64,000 bases of DNA from Kocuria salsicia (GTDB lineage: Bacteria; Actinomycetota; Actinomycetes; Actinomycetales; Micrococcaceae): contig NZ_VELE01000005.1 of NCBI RefSeq assembly GCF_007681555.1, positions 62,001 to 126,000 of the forward strand. Reading direction: 5' to 3'. Made by a program: the position numbers and the translations under genes. The notes under the pieces are model-generated. The model was not told the origin of the DNA. It saw nothing but the letters and a program-made list of their open reading frames with translations, and ran no database searches. Of the stretch, positions 33,727 to 42,581 are shown one piece after another; within the stretch, counting starts at the first letter, position 1, and each line of letters starts with the position of its first letter.

Positions 33727-35533
33727 GCGCTGTCCTTTCGTGGTGGTCCTCGAGTGCCGATGCGGGTGCGGCTCCGGGCGTTGCGTCGTGTGCTTCCGCG
33801 CGATCCGCCCGATGGTGCGCGCCGCAGGACTCGGTGCGCAGCCGTGAGGCACGAACCACTTCTCGGGCCACGGCCAACAGGTTGCGGTCCTCGTACTCGG
33901 CCAGTGTGGCCGGGCGTTCGTCGCGGGGGCGAGCGGCGGCGCCGGAATCCTTCGCCCCTACCGTTGCCTCAGCCTCAGCCTCAGCCTCAGCCTCAGCCTC
34001 AGCCTCAGCCTCTGCCGCTCCCGTTGCGGCCGTTGACGACGGCGCCGCGAGCCACTGCTCCAGCAGTCGCTGGGTTCTTGCCAGCTCGGCCCCGGTGCGG
34101 ACCACTCCCGCTCCGAGCCACAGGGTGGCCTGCAGGGCGGCACGACTGAAGGGAATGCCGAGCGTCCCGTGCATTCCGTGGGGGACATGCGCGGGGTCGG
34201 TGTCGTGCAGGGCCGAGGCCGTGCTGACCTCGACCGGCCACAAGGGGACGGGGTCCTGTGCGACGAGACGTCCAACGCGCTGGCCGAACACCACCGCCTC
34301 CAGCAGGGAGTTGGAAGCCAGCCGGTTGGCGCCGTGCAGCCCCGTGGCGGCGCACTCTCCGGCCGCCCACAGTCCAGGGACGCTCGTGCGCCCAGAGGCG
34401 TCCGTGGCGATTCCGCCCATGAGGTAGTGGGCCGCAGGGCCCACGGGCACGAGCTCGCGGGACCACTCGATCCCGTGCTCCCGCAGGGCGGCGTCGATGG
34501 TGGGGAAACGCCGGGCCAGGAAACTGGCCCGGTCCTCGCCGTCCGGCACGGGGATCTCAGAGCAGTCGAGGAAGACCCCGGCCCCGGGTTCGGCGGAGCG
34601 CTCGGCGGCGATGGCGCGGGCCACGACGTCGCGGGGAGCAAGCTCGGCGCGCGGGTCCGCGCGGAGCATGAAGCGCTCACCCCGGTGGTTGCGCAGCACG
34701 GCACCCTCGCCCCGCACGGCCTCGGAGATCAGGAAGGATCCCGGGGCGGTCAGCGCGGTGGGGTGGAACTGGACGAACTCCATCCCCCGCACCTCCGCTC
34801 CGGCCCGCAGGCCGAGGGCGATGCCGTCCCCGGTGGCCACCGCGGGATTCGTGGTGAACGGGTACAGTTGGCCCACGCCACCGGTGGCGAGCACCACGTG
34901 GTCGGCGGGGAGGTCAGAGGGTTCCCCGAGGAGACCGTTGGCATCGACGGGCCGCACCGTGACGCCGGTGATCCGACCGTCCCGCAGCCGCAGGTCGGTG
35001 GCCAGCATGTATTCCAACAGGGTGATGCTTTTTCGGGCGGCGGACTCCGTGACCCGCGCGGTCAGCGCCGCCTGGATCGCGTGGCCGGTGGCATCACCTC
35101 CCGCGTGCAGGATGCGGGGAACGCTGTGGGCGCCCTCCAGGCCCTGCACCCAGTCCGAAGCGGGCCCGGCCACCCGGTCGAAGCGGACCCCTGCGCCGGT
35201 GAGCGCGGTGACGGCCTCGGGGGAGTCCGCGACGACGCCGTGCACCACCTCCACGTCGCAGCACCCCGCCCCCGCGGCGAGGGTGTCGTGGACGTGCAGC
35301 TCAGCAGTGTCCCGCGGCTGGCCGCCGGGCAGGTCCCGGGTCATCGCGGCGATCCCGCCCTGGGCGCGGTCCGTGGCGGTGTGGGCGGCCGCGGACTTCG
35401 TGATCACGGTGACCCGGGCGCCGTCCGCCGCCGCACGCAGCGCGGCGGTGAGCCCCGCGGCACCGGAACCCACGATGAGGACGCGCGGTGCGGCGTCGTC
35501 GTGCCCGGGGATGGGCGGCGGCGCGTCACGCAC
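33704..35533 (-). CDS. nadB: L-aspartate oxidase
   Basis: A 609-residue FAD enzyme oxidising aspartate to iminoaspartate for NadA. FAD-binding GSGAAGLTAAL is near the start, and TDRAQGGIAAMTRD and HLMGGI-like YLMGGIATDASGRTSVPGLWAAGECA follow. The C-terminal helical domain is interrupted by a low-complexity linker built from an (Ala-Glu)8 run, encoded by the hexanucleotide repeat at 33966-34013, and it ends with a charged tail. Length is above the usual 530-550 residues because of this. GTG start at 35533 overlaps the nadA end by 8 bp. Confidence 0.93.
   Translation of the reverse strand: MRDAPPPIPGHDDAAPRVLIVGSGAAGLTAALRAAADGARVTVITKSAAAHTATDRAQGGIAAMTRDLPGGQPRDTAELHVHDTLAAGAGCCDVEVVHGVVADSPEAVTALTGAGVRFDRVAGPASDWVQGLEGAHSVPRILHAGGDATGHAIQAALTARVTESAARKSITLLEYMLATDLRLRDGRITGVTVRPVDANGLLGEPSDLPADHVVLATGGVGQLYPFTTNPAVATGDGIALGLRAGAEVRGMEFVQFHPTALTAPGSFLISEAVRGEGAVLRNHRGERFMLRADPRAELAPRDVVARAIAAERSAEPGAGVFLDCSEIPVPDGEDRASFLARRFPTIDAALREHGIEWSRELVPVGPAAHYLMGGIATDASGRTSVPGLWAAGECAATGLHGANRLASNSLLEAVVFGQRVGRLVAQDPVPLWPVEVSTASALHDTDPAHVPHGMHGTLGIPFSRAALQATLWLGAGVVRTGAELARTQRLLEQWLAAPSSTAATGAAEAEAEAEAEAEAEAEATVGAKDSGAAARPRDERPATLAEYEDRNLLAVAREVVRASRLRTESCGAHHRADRAEAHDATPGAAPASALEDHHERTAHAAPLSR
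33966..34013 (-). repeat. Hexanucleotide repeat inside nadB
   Basis: Seven perfect GCCTCA units (33966-34007) plus GCCTCT, on the plus strand. Read on the coding strand it gives an alternating Ala-Glu tract. Unit number changes would keep the reading frame. Confidence 0.9.
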
Positions 35534-36857
35534 GCGGCACCGCGGTGAGCATCCGTTCGAGGGCCACGGAGGCGTCCTCGGCCACGTCGGACGGCACGCT
35601 CACCTGGTTCACCACGCGACCCTCGACCAGCTCCTCCAGGACCCACGCGAGATAGCCCGGGTGGATCCGGTACATCGTGGAGCACGGGCAGATCACGGGG
35701 TCCAGGCAGAAGATGGTGTGCTCGGGGTACTCGGCGGCCAGCCGGTTGACCATGTTGATCTCGGTGCCGATCGCGAAGGTCTGCCCGGGCTCCGCTGCGG
35801 CCACGGCCTTGCGGATGTGGTCCGTGGACCCGGCAGAGTCCGCCGCGTCCACCACCTCCATGGGGCACTCCGGGTGAACGACGACGGTGCAGCCGGGGTG
35901 CTCGGCGCGCGCCTGGTCGATCTGCGCAACGGTGAAGCGGCGGTGCACGGAGCAGAAGCCGTGCCACAGGATCACGCGCGCATCCCGCAGCAGCTCGGGG
36001 GAGTTGCCGCCCAGGGGCCTGCGGGGGTTCCACAGGGGCATCTGCGTGAGCGGCACGCCCATGGCCTTGGCGGTGTTGCGCCCCAGGTGCTGGTCCGGGA
36101 AGAAGAGCACGCGCTGCCCGCGCGCGAAGGCCCACTCCAGGACCGTGGCGGCGTTCGAGGACGTGCACACGATCCCGCCGTTGCGTCCGCAGAACGCCTT
36201 CAGTGCCGCCGAGGAGTTCATGTAGGTCACGGGAACGACGGATGCGAGGGGCTCGCCGCGCTCGTCCGTGAGCACGGTGCCGTCCTCGGCCGTGGCATGC
36301 GGACCGAGGGCATCCACAAGGTCCGCCCAGCACTCCTCGACCGAGTCCTCGTCCGCCATGTCCGCCATGGAGCAGCCGGCGGCGGGGTTGGGCAGGATCA
36401 CGGCCTGATCGGCGGTGGAGAGGATGTCCGCGGTCTCCGCCATGAAGTGCACGCCGCAGAACACGATGGCTTCCGCCTGCGGATGGGCCTTCGCCTGCTG
36501 CGCGAGCTGGAACGAGTCCCCGATGAAGTCCGCGTGCGCCACGATCTCGTCCCGCTGGTAGAAGTGGCCCATCACCACCGCGCGCTCGCCGAGGCTCTGC
36601 TTCGCCGCGCGGATCATGGCGTCCAGCTGCTCGGGGGTGGCATCCCGATAGCGCTGTGGGATGGTGGGCTGCGCGGGGGATCCGGCCGGCACGGTGTCAT
36701 CCTGGGAGGCGCCGGGGCCGTAGCCCTGCGCGAGCGGGGCGGGGAAGTCCCACGGCTGCTCGGCCAGCGCCGAGCTGCACGAGGAACCCTGCGGTGATGA
36801 CGTCGCGGCGTCCGGTCGGGAGGCCAGCAGGGTCAGGCGGGTGGCGACGGAGGTCAT
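35526..36857 (-). CDS. nadA: Quinolinate synthase
   Basis: A 443-residue [4Fe-4S] enzyme condensing iminoaspartate with dihydroxyacetone phosphate. Cluster cysteines are probably Cys134 in FCGVHFMAETADIL, Cys302 in WHGFCSVH and Cys390 (or 392) in DPVICPCSTM. MGHFYQRDEI and HPECP are also typical. The first 65 residues, rich in Ser/Ala/Pro, precede the conserved core. ATG at 36857 overlaps the nrtR stop as ATGA. Confidence 0.95.
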   Translation of the reverse strand: MTSVATRLTLLASRPDAATSSPQGSSCSSALAEQPWDFPAPLAQGYGPGASQDDTVPAGSPAQPTIPQRYRDATPEQLDAMIRAAKQSLGERAVVMGHFYQRDEIVAHADFIGDSFQLAQQAKAHPQAEAIVFCGVHFMAETADILSTADQAVILPNPAAGCSMADMADEDSVEECWADLVDALGPHATAEDGTVLTDERGEPLASVVPVTYMNSSAALKAFCGRNGGIVCTSSNAATVLEWAFARGQRVLFFPDQHLGRNTAKAMGVPLTQMPLWNPRRPLGGNSPELLRDARVILWHGFCSVHRRFTVAQIDQARAEHPGCTVVVHPECPMEVVDAADSAGSTDHIRKAVAAAEPGQTFAIGTEINMVNRLAAEYPEHTIFCLDPVICPCSTMYRIHPGYLAWVLEELVEGRVVNQVSVPSDVAEDASVALERMLTAVPRA

Positions 36858-37552
36858 GGTGTCTCCTCGGTGGAGCGGGATCGGAAGAACTCGGGTGCGT
36901 CTTCGGTGGTGAAGTGGTACAGGGCCGGCGGGCGGTGCGGGGTGCCGGCCACGCGCTGGCCGGTGTCCTCCAGGCGTCCCGAGCGCAGCACGTGGCGGCG
37001 GAAGTTCGGGGGGTCCACCTTGTGGCCGAGGATCGCCTCGTGGACCTCCCGCAGCTGGGCGACGGTGAACGCGGCGGGCAGGAAGGAGCGGGCGACGGTG
37101 GGGTCCGCGATCCGGTCCCGCAGGCGCGCCAGGGCGTGGGAGACGATCAGTGAGTGGTCGAAGGCCAGCGGCGGGAGGTCGGTGGCCGGCAGCCAGGTGA
37201 CGTTGAGGTCGCCGTCACCGGACGCGGCGTCGTGCGTGGGCAGGGCGGCCCAGTAGACCACGGTGACCACGCGCTCGTCGGCACCCTCGGAACGGGTGAG
37301 GCCCCCGAAGGTGGCGATCTGCTCGAGGTGCGCGGCGGTGAGTCCCGTGGTCAGGTGCAGGTAGCTCGCGGCCGCCGTCTCGAGGTCCTGGTCCTGGCCC
37401 AGTGGACCACCCGGCAGCGCCCACATCTGGCGGTAGGGCTCGCGGACCCGGCGCACCAGCGGCAACCACAACTCGTGGCTGCCGTCTGGGCCGGTGGGGC
37501 GCACCGTGAAGATCACCGTGGACACAGCGATGCTCGTGCACGCAGTGCCCAT
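36854..37552 (-). CDS. nrtR: NrtR-type Nudix repressor of NAD biosynthesis
   Basis: A 232-residue two-domain regulator. The N-terminal half is a Nudix fold (REPYRQMWALPGG, then a degenerate Nudix box around QDLETAAASYLHLTTGL, lacking the REVxEE catalytic glutamates). The C-terminal winged-helix part contains FTVAQLREVHEAILGHKVDPPNFRRHVL, the NrtR DNA-binding signature. NrtR releases DNA on binding ADP-ribose, a NAD breakdown signal. It heads the nadABC operon and its operators lie just upstream, so it should control itself as well. ATG 37552 is the longest start; GTG at 37525 is possible. Confidence 0.88.
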   Translation of the reverse strand: MGTACTSIAVSTVIFTVRPTGPDGSHELWLPLVRRVREPYRQMWALPGGPLGQDQDLETAAASYLHLTTGLTAAHLEQIATFGGLTRSEGADERVVTVVYWAALPTHDAASGDGDLNVTWLPATDLPPLAFDHSLIVSHALARLRDRIADPTVARSFLPAAFTVAQLREVHEAILGHKVDPPNFRRHVLRSGRLEDTGQRVAGTPHRPPALYHFTTEDAPEFFRSRSTEETP

Positions 37553-37592
37553 GGCCGCCGCCCATCGCCGAGGAGTCCGGGGGGATCCCCCG

Positions 37593-37613
37593 TAAGTGTC
37601 ATGGAGACTCTAA
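37593..37613. promoter_or_regulatory. Second, imperfect NrtR operator
   Basis: TAAGTGTCA, tgg, AGACTCTAA: 8/9 and 7/9 matches to the arms of the perfect site 25 bp away. Confidence 0.55.
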
Positions 37614-37617
37614 CACG

Positions 37618-37638
37618 TTAGTGTCAGAATGACACTAA
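37618..37638. promoter_or_regulatory. NrtR operator upstream of the NAD operon
   Basis: A perfect palindrome: TTAGTGTCA and TGACACTAA, 9 bp each, around the spacer gaa. The GTGTCA-N3-TGACAC core matches the type of box bound by actinobacterial NrtR as I recall it. It lies 66 bp upstream of nrtR, where it should block the nrtR-nadABC promoter. It is also in the divergent region of the AbgT gene. Confidence 0.8.
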
Positions 37639-37859
37639 GTGGCGGGGCGCCGTCACCCCCCGGAACCCGGTCCGCGGGAAACCTGCCCCGTGCGGACCCG
37701 GCCCCTCGCAGGCTGGACCGAACGCGCGGCCCCGCGACACGACGTCGTGCCCCCGAACCGCGCGCCACAATCGTCGCCCGCCCGTGTCCTCACCACTGCC
37801 GGCCCGCAGGTTGCGTACCTTGGGCTGAACCCTGCTCCGCCGGCAGAACGGAACACGCC

Positions 37860-39422
37860 ATGTCCTCGAACGCGCCCAGCGCCCGCCCGCACGGCACCGA
37901 GAAGAGGGGAACCGGCGCCCTGCTCCGGGTCCTGAACTGGATCGAGTGGGTGGGCAACAAGCTTCCCGACCCGTTCTGGCTGTTCCTGCTGCTCGCCGGG
38001 ATCGTGATCCTGCTCAGCTGGATCCTCTCCGCGGTGGGGCTCAGCGCTGTGAACCCGGCCACCGGGGAGACCGTTGCGGTCACCAGCCTTCTGGCCCCGG
38101 ACGGTCTGCGCAAGATCGTGGCCGAGGCCGTGACCAACTTCGTGGAGTTCCCGCCGCTCGGGCTGGTGGTCGTGATCCTGCTCGGCGTGGCCGTGGCCGA
38201 GCAGTCCGGGATGCTCTCGGCGGCGCTGCGCGGCTCCGTGGCGCGGGTGGGGCCCAAGTGGCTCACCTTCGTGCTGGCACTGACCGGCATCACCGGCTCC
38301 ATCGCCTCGGACGCCATGTACGTGGTGCTGATCCCCCTGGGCGCGCTCGCGTTCAAGGCCGCGGGGCGCTCGCCTGTGGTGGGGCTCATCGTGGCGTTCT
38401 GCTCCGTGGCGGCCGGGTTCAACGCGTCCCTGCTGCCCACGGCGTCGGACGCGCTGCTCGGCGGCATCACCACGGCGGCGGCCGGTCTGATCGACAAGAG
38501 CGTGCTCGTCACCCCGGTGTCCAACTACTTCTTCACGTTCGTCTCCTCGCTGGTACTTGCGGGCATCATCACCGTGGTCACGGAGACGGTGCTCGCCAAG
38601 CGCGGCGAGGCCATCGAGGAGGACACCGACACCAAGCAGCAGAACATGGGCGACTTCGAGGACATGCGCCTGAAGCCCCGCGAGAAGCGCGGCCTGCGCA
38701 ACGCCGGGATCGCTTTCGCGCTCATGATGGTGGTCTACCTCCTGGCCCTGCTCATTCCCGGCTCTCCGCTGCGCGCGGAGGACGGCACCGTGCTGATGTC
38801 CCCGCTGCTGATCAACGTGGGCATCGTGATCGCGGTGATGTTCGCCGTCGTCGGCCGGGTCTACGGCCGCGCCGCCGGGACCATGACCCGCGCCCGTCAG
38901 GTGCCCGAGGCCATGGCCGAGGGCCTCACCAGCGTGACCCCGGTGCTCGTCCTCTTCTTCGCCGCCGCCCAGTTCACCGCGTACTTCCAGTGGTCCGGGA
39001 TCGGCCCCGTGCTCGCCGTCTACGGCGCGGACTTCATCGGCTCCCTGGGACTGCCGCCGGTGGCGACCTTCACCGGGATCGTGCTGATCGTGGCAGTGAT
39101 GAACCTGCTCATCACCTCCGGCTCCGCCCAGTGGACGCTGCTCGCGCCGGTGATGGTGCCCATGCTCATGCTGCTCAACGTGTCCCCGGAGATGACCCAG
39201 GCGCTGTTCCGCATCGGCGACTCGCCCACCAACGTGATCAGCCCCGTCAGCCCCTACTTCGCGCTCGTGCTCGGCTACCTGCGGCGCTACCAGAAGAACG
39301 CCGGGGTGGGCACGTTGATCTCGCTGGTGCTCCCGCTGTCCATCGCAATGCTCGTGGGCTGGTTCCTGCTCTTCATCGCCTGGTACCTCCTCGGCCTGCC
39401 GCTGGGTCCGCAGGACCTCTGA
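37860..39422 (+). CDS. AbgT-family transporter (p-aminobenzoyl-glutamate/antimetabolite)
   Basis: A 520-residue inner-membrane protein with about 12 helices. Family features include LNWIEWVGNKLPDPFWLFLLL near the start, the LPTASDALLGG re-entrant region and MNLLITSGSAQWTLLAPVMVPM. E. coli AbgT imports p-aminobenzoyl-glutamate; MtrF/YdaH-type members export sulfonamides. Which applies here is unknown. The frame is open to 37629, inside the NrtR operator, but the ATG at 37860 starts the homologous part. No other folate-related gene is near. Confidence 0.88.
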   Translation: MSSNAPSARPHGTEKRGTGALLRVLNWIEWVGNKLPDPFWLFLLLAGIVILLSWILSAVGLSAVNPATGETVAVTSLLAPDGLRKIVAEAVTNFVEFPPLGLVVVILLGVAVAEQSGMLSAALRGSVARVGPKWLTFVLALTGITGSIASDAMYVVLIPLGALAFKAAGRSPVVGLIVAFCSVAAGFNASLLPTASDALLGGITTAAAGLIDKSVLVTPVSNYFFTFVSSLVLAGIITVVTETVLAKRGEAIEEDTDTKQQNMGDFEDMRLKPREKRGLRNAGIAFALMMVVYLLALLIPGSPLRAEDGTVLMSPLLINVGIVIAVMFAVVGRVYGRAAGTMTRARQVPEAMAEGLTSVTPVLVLFFAAAQFTAYFQWSGIGPVLAVYGADFIGSLGLPPVATFTGIVLIVAVMNLLITSGSAQWTLLAPVMVPMLMLLNVSPEMTQALFRIGDSPTNVISPVSPYFALVLGYLRRYQKNAGVGTLISLVLPLSIAMLVGWFLLFIAWYLLGLPLGPQDL

Positions 39423-39547
39423 ACGCGGCGGGGTTCGCCGGGGACGACGACGCCGCGCTGCCGCCCTCGCCCGGCACGCCGCCCCTCGCGGGGCGTGCAG
39501 CTCTGGGGTGGCCGGCCAAGGACCGCGAGCCCCCCACTGGAAACGAC

Positions 39548-39598
39548 GAACGCCCCTCTCCGCCCGGTGACCAGGTCACTGAGCGGGGAGGGGCGTTC
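39548..39598. terminator. Bidirectional terminator, 16-bp stem
   Basis: The arms 39548-39563 and 39583-39598 pair over 16 bp with one G-T wobble and a 19-nt loop. It lies between the convergent AbgT gene and the large membrane protein gene. Confidence 0.8.
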
Positions 39599-39653
39599 TC
39601 ACCGTCCTCCGGTACCGGAAGCTGGCACCGGCGTCCGTCACCGGGGGAGCGGG

Positions 39654-42458
39654 TCAGTCGTTGGAGTCCACGGTGATCTTGTCCCCGGACACCGTCACGG
39701 TGCCGGAGGTGGAGATGCTCGTGGTGGTGTCCTCGTCGGACCAGTCGGCGGGCTCGTCGTCGTCGTACTCCTCGTTGTGCTGGTAGTTCAGACGCGCCTC
39801 CCCGGACTTGCTCGTGGAGAAGGAGATCTCACCGCTGCCGAACGGGGAGCGGGACACCGAATAGGTGGGGTAGCGCTCGATGCTCCACACCGGGTTCCGG
39901 TAGTCCTTCTCGTCCCCGAAGATCGAGTACCCGAAGGGGCAGCCGTCCGGCTCGAACTCGCCGGACTTGGCGCACGTGTCCAGCTTGGCGTTGAGCTGCT
40001 TGGTGAGGTCCTGCTCCAGCGCCGGGGTGAAGGACTGGCTGAAGGACATGCCCGAGTCCATCGACTCCGCCCCGGCGCGGATCTGCGCCACCTGGTTGCC
40101 GCCGTAGGTCACGTACTTGCTCGCGGAGGACACGCCCACGGCGTAGTCGCCCGGGAGCACGGTGAATTCCTGGGCGTGGGGGTCGTTCTGCTTGTCCACC
40201 GTGACCTTCTGGTCGTTCACGGTCAGCTCGTCCACACCCGCGGGAACCTCCACGCTGAACGTCTGGTAGAGCGAGGACCCGGCTGCGGTCTCGTCCACGC
40301 GCCAGGACTTGAACAGTCCGGCGCGCGAGTCGCTGACCATGGGCAGCGAGACCGGGGTGGTCACGCCGTCCTGGGTCACGGTGGCGTTGACCGTGGCGTG
40401 GTCGCCGTCGATCTGCGTGTCCTTGACCTCGTACGAGGACACCCGGTTCTCGGCGGCTCCGTAGATCTCGTCCGTGAGCAGCGCGCGCTCGCCGGTGGCC
40501 ACGTTCGGGTCCGCGACCTTCGCCACGGCGGACGCCTTGCCGTCCTGCACGGACTGCAGCAGCTCCCCGGCCTGGTTGTCCGGGCCGAAGACAGTGCGGC
40601 TGAGCACCGAGAACACGATCACCGCGGCCACGGCCAGCAGCACCAGGGCGCCCACGATGATCGCGATCAACCGGATCCGCTTCTTCTTGGCCGGGTCCAT
40701 GGGCGTGCGCTCGGGCTGCGCGGCGGCTGCCGGGCGGGCGTCGTCGTAGCTGGGCAGCACGCGGGTCTGCTCACCCGGGGTGAGCCCGGCGGTGTCACCG
40801 CGCTGGGCGGTCACCGTGTCCTCGGTGGGGCAGGCCGCGGGGGACGACGTCGCCGCGGGGGTCGCGGACGTCGTCGTGCCCGGTGCGGTGGCAGCGTGGT
40901 GCCCGGCGGTAGCCACCGCGCCACCGGCTCCACCCACTGCGGCGGCGGAGGCCACCACGGCGGCGCGGCCGCGGGAGCGCTCGGAACCGCGCAGACCGCG
41001 GGTGACCCCGGCGGGCAGGGAGTTCATGAACGCGGGTACCACGAAGCGGGCGAGCAGCTCGATCACCGCACCCCACAGCAGGAGCACCAGGCACGTCCAC
41101 CCGGCGGGGCGCAGGCTGAAGCCCGCCCCCTGGGTCCGGCTGCCCGCCTCCGCGGCGAAACCGCTGACGTTGAGCAGCCACATGAGCAGGATGCCGAGCA
41201 CGAAGTACGCGAGGGGCAGCACGGCCCACGCGAAGGGGTTGCGCGCCACGCGCTGGTCCATGGGACGCACGTGCCCCCAGGCGGTGGCCGCGCACAGCAC
41301 GGAGACCAGCGCCAGCAGGATGCACAGCACCACAGCCCAGCCGGGCACGGTACCCTCGCTCCACAGGTAGAACGCGTGGGAGTTGCCGGTCAGGTCCGTG
41401 TAGGAGATCGCCGCGCCACCCGCGGTCAGCGCGGAGAGCAGGGAGAGCACGAACAGCCAGCCCACGGCCACGGGCAGCCAGAACAGGGCGGAGAAGCCCG
41501 CCACGGCGCCGTACTTCACGAAGGCCCAGATCAGAAGTCCCAGGCCCGCCACCACGGCGAACACGGTGAACTGAACAACGATGGGACGCAGCACCTGAAG
41601 CGCACCCGGCAGGGAGCGCTCGGCGCCGATCACCACGCGGCCCGGAGCGGCCTGGGTGGAGCGCACGTTCAGTGCGGAGGCGATGCTCAGCAGACCCACC
41701 ACCAGGAGCACGGCGAACAGGCCCGGCCCCACGGCGGTGATGCGCAGCTGGAGGGTGGAGTAGAACACGGAGAGGTCCATGCGCAGCACGGTCACCGCGG
41801 TGACGATCAGCGCCAGCGCGCCCCACACCACGCCGCCCACGGCGGCCATGACCCACTGCACGGCGCGCGTCTCCACGCGCAGACCCGCCGAGAGCTTGCG
41901 CGCCACGAACCACGCGGCGGCGATGCCGCACGCCAGGGCGAAGTGCTGCGGCACGGTGATGCCCGCGGTGCCGCCCTCGCCACCGACGCTCGCGATCACG
42001 CGCAGCGGCACCAGCGCGGCCATGGCGGCCAGCTGGAACGGCACGGACAGGAACCATGCGGCGCCGGAGAGGTCGGGGGCCTCACCGGTGAAGGTGCCGA
42101 TCTGGTTGTCCACCTGATCCGTGAGACTCCCGCTGGAGTCCCCCGCGATGGCTGCGCCCAGGAGCGTGAGCAGCATGGCGAGCACGGTGCCCAGCACCAT
42201 GCCCACGTAGCCGGCCGCCCCGGCCACGGCGGGAACCCACCAGTGGCGCGGGGTCATCGTGGACAGAGCCGCTGGCGGAGAGTAGGCGTAAGGCTGCTGG
42301 CCGGGGGCGGTGGCCGCCCCGGCGCTCGCCGCACCATGGCTGGCGGCACCGGCTGCTGCCGCGCCGTGGCCCTCGTGGCCTGCGGCGGGGACGGCTTCGG
42401 TCTTCTCCCCGTTCCGATCCCGGGACTCGCCCGCCGGGCCGTGCGCCGATGATGGCAT
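39654..42458 (-). CDS. Large membrane protein with C-terminal extracytoplasmic domain, unknown function
   Basis: A 934-residue protein that I could not assign to a family. After a His/Gly/Ala-rich N-terminus (to about 60), it has some eleven hydrophobic segments up to about 515. An Ala/Thr-rich linker follows, then PAKKKRIRLIAIIVGALVLL begins a further helix near 590-615. The last 320 residues are hydrophilic, with beta-rich repeats and two cysteines, and should lie outside the cell. That final helix-plus-repeats layout recalls TcaA/YvbJ-like proteins, by analogy only. ATG at 42458 follows GGGGAG; a GTG at 42476 is possible. Single gene between hairpins. Confidence 0.75.
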   Translation of the reverse strand: MPSSAHGPAGESRDRNGEKTEAVPAAGHEGHGAAAAGAASHGAASAGAATAPGQQPYAYSPPAALSTMTPRHWWVPAVAGAAGYVGMVLGTVLAMLLTLLGAAIAGDSSGSLTDQVDNQIGTFTGEAPDLSGAAWFLSVPFQLAAMAALVPLRVIASVGGEGGTAGITVPQHFALACGIAAAWFVARKLSAGLRVETRAVQWVMAAVGGVVWGALALIVTAVTVLRMDLSVFYSTLQLRITAVGPGLFAVLLVVGLLSIASALNVRSTQAAPGRVVIGAERSLPGALQVLRPIVVQFTVFAVVAGLGLLIWAFVKYGAVAGFSALFWLPVAVGWLFVLSLLSALTAGGAAISYTDLTGNSHAFYLWSEGTVPGWAVVLCILLALVSVLCAATAWGHVRPMDQRVARNPFAWAVLPLAYFVLGILLMWLLNVSGFAAEAGSRTQGAGFSLRPAGWTCLVLLLWGAVIELLARFVVPAFMNSLPAGVTRGLRGSERSRGRAAVVASAAAVGGAGGAVATAGHHAATAPGTTTSATPAATSSPAACPTEDTVTAQRGDTAGLTPGEQTRVLPSYDDARPAAAAQPERTPMDPAKKKRIRLIAIIVGALVLLAVAAVIVFSVLSRTVFGPDNQAGELLQSVQDGKASAVAKVADPNVATGERALLTDEIYGAAENRVSSYEVKDTQIDGDHATVNATVTQDGVTTPVSLPMVSDSRAGLFKSWRVDETAAGSSLYQTFSVEVPAGVDELTVNDQKVTVDKQNDPHAQEFTVLPGDYAVGVSSASKYVTYGGNQVAQIRAGAESMDSGMSFSQSFTPALEQDLTKQLNAKLDTCAKSGEFEPDGCPFGYSIFGDEKDYRNPVWSIERYPTYSVSRSPFGSGEISFSTSKSGEARLNYQHNEEYDDDEPADWSDEDTTTSISTSGTVTVSGDKITVDSND

Positions 42459-42581
42459 GTGGTTCTCCCCTGTCACGCGTTGAAGGTCCAGCGGATTGCC
42501 TGGACTTTCCCTGGATACCAGAGGAGGACACGCCCCCGGGTCATGCCCCGCCGTGAAAGGGACGTGTGTATGAATAAGTCT

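Larger units (their letters stand above)
37553..37859. other. 307-bp divergent regulatory region
   Basis: Between nrtR and the AbgT-family gene. Holds the two NrtR boxes in its left third. The remainder (37640-37859) is GC-rich with no further element that I recognise. Confidence 0.6.

Noticed and set aside
33960-34015. CRISPR-like repeat array
   Set aside because: A simple 6-bp tandem repeat within nadB, with no spacers.
34169-36797. Long plus-strand frames opposite nadA and nadB
   Set aside because: Antisense shadows of recognised NAD genes.
39495-42452. 985-codon open frame on the plus strand opposite the large membrane protein gene
   Set aside because: His/Arg/Gly-rich translation without domains, a typical antisense shadow in GC-rich DNA. 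The minus-strand frame has clear transmembrane and folded parts.
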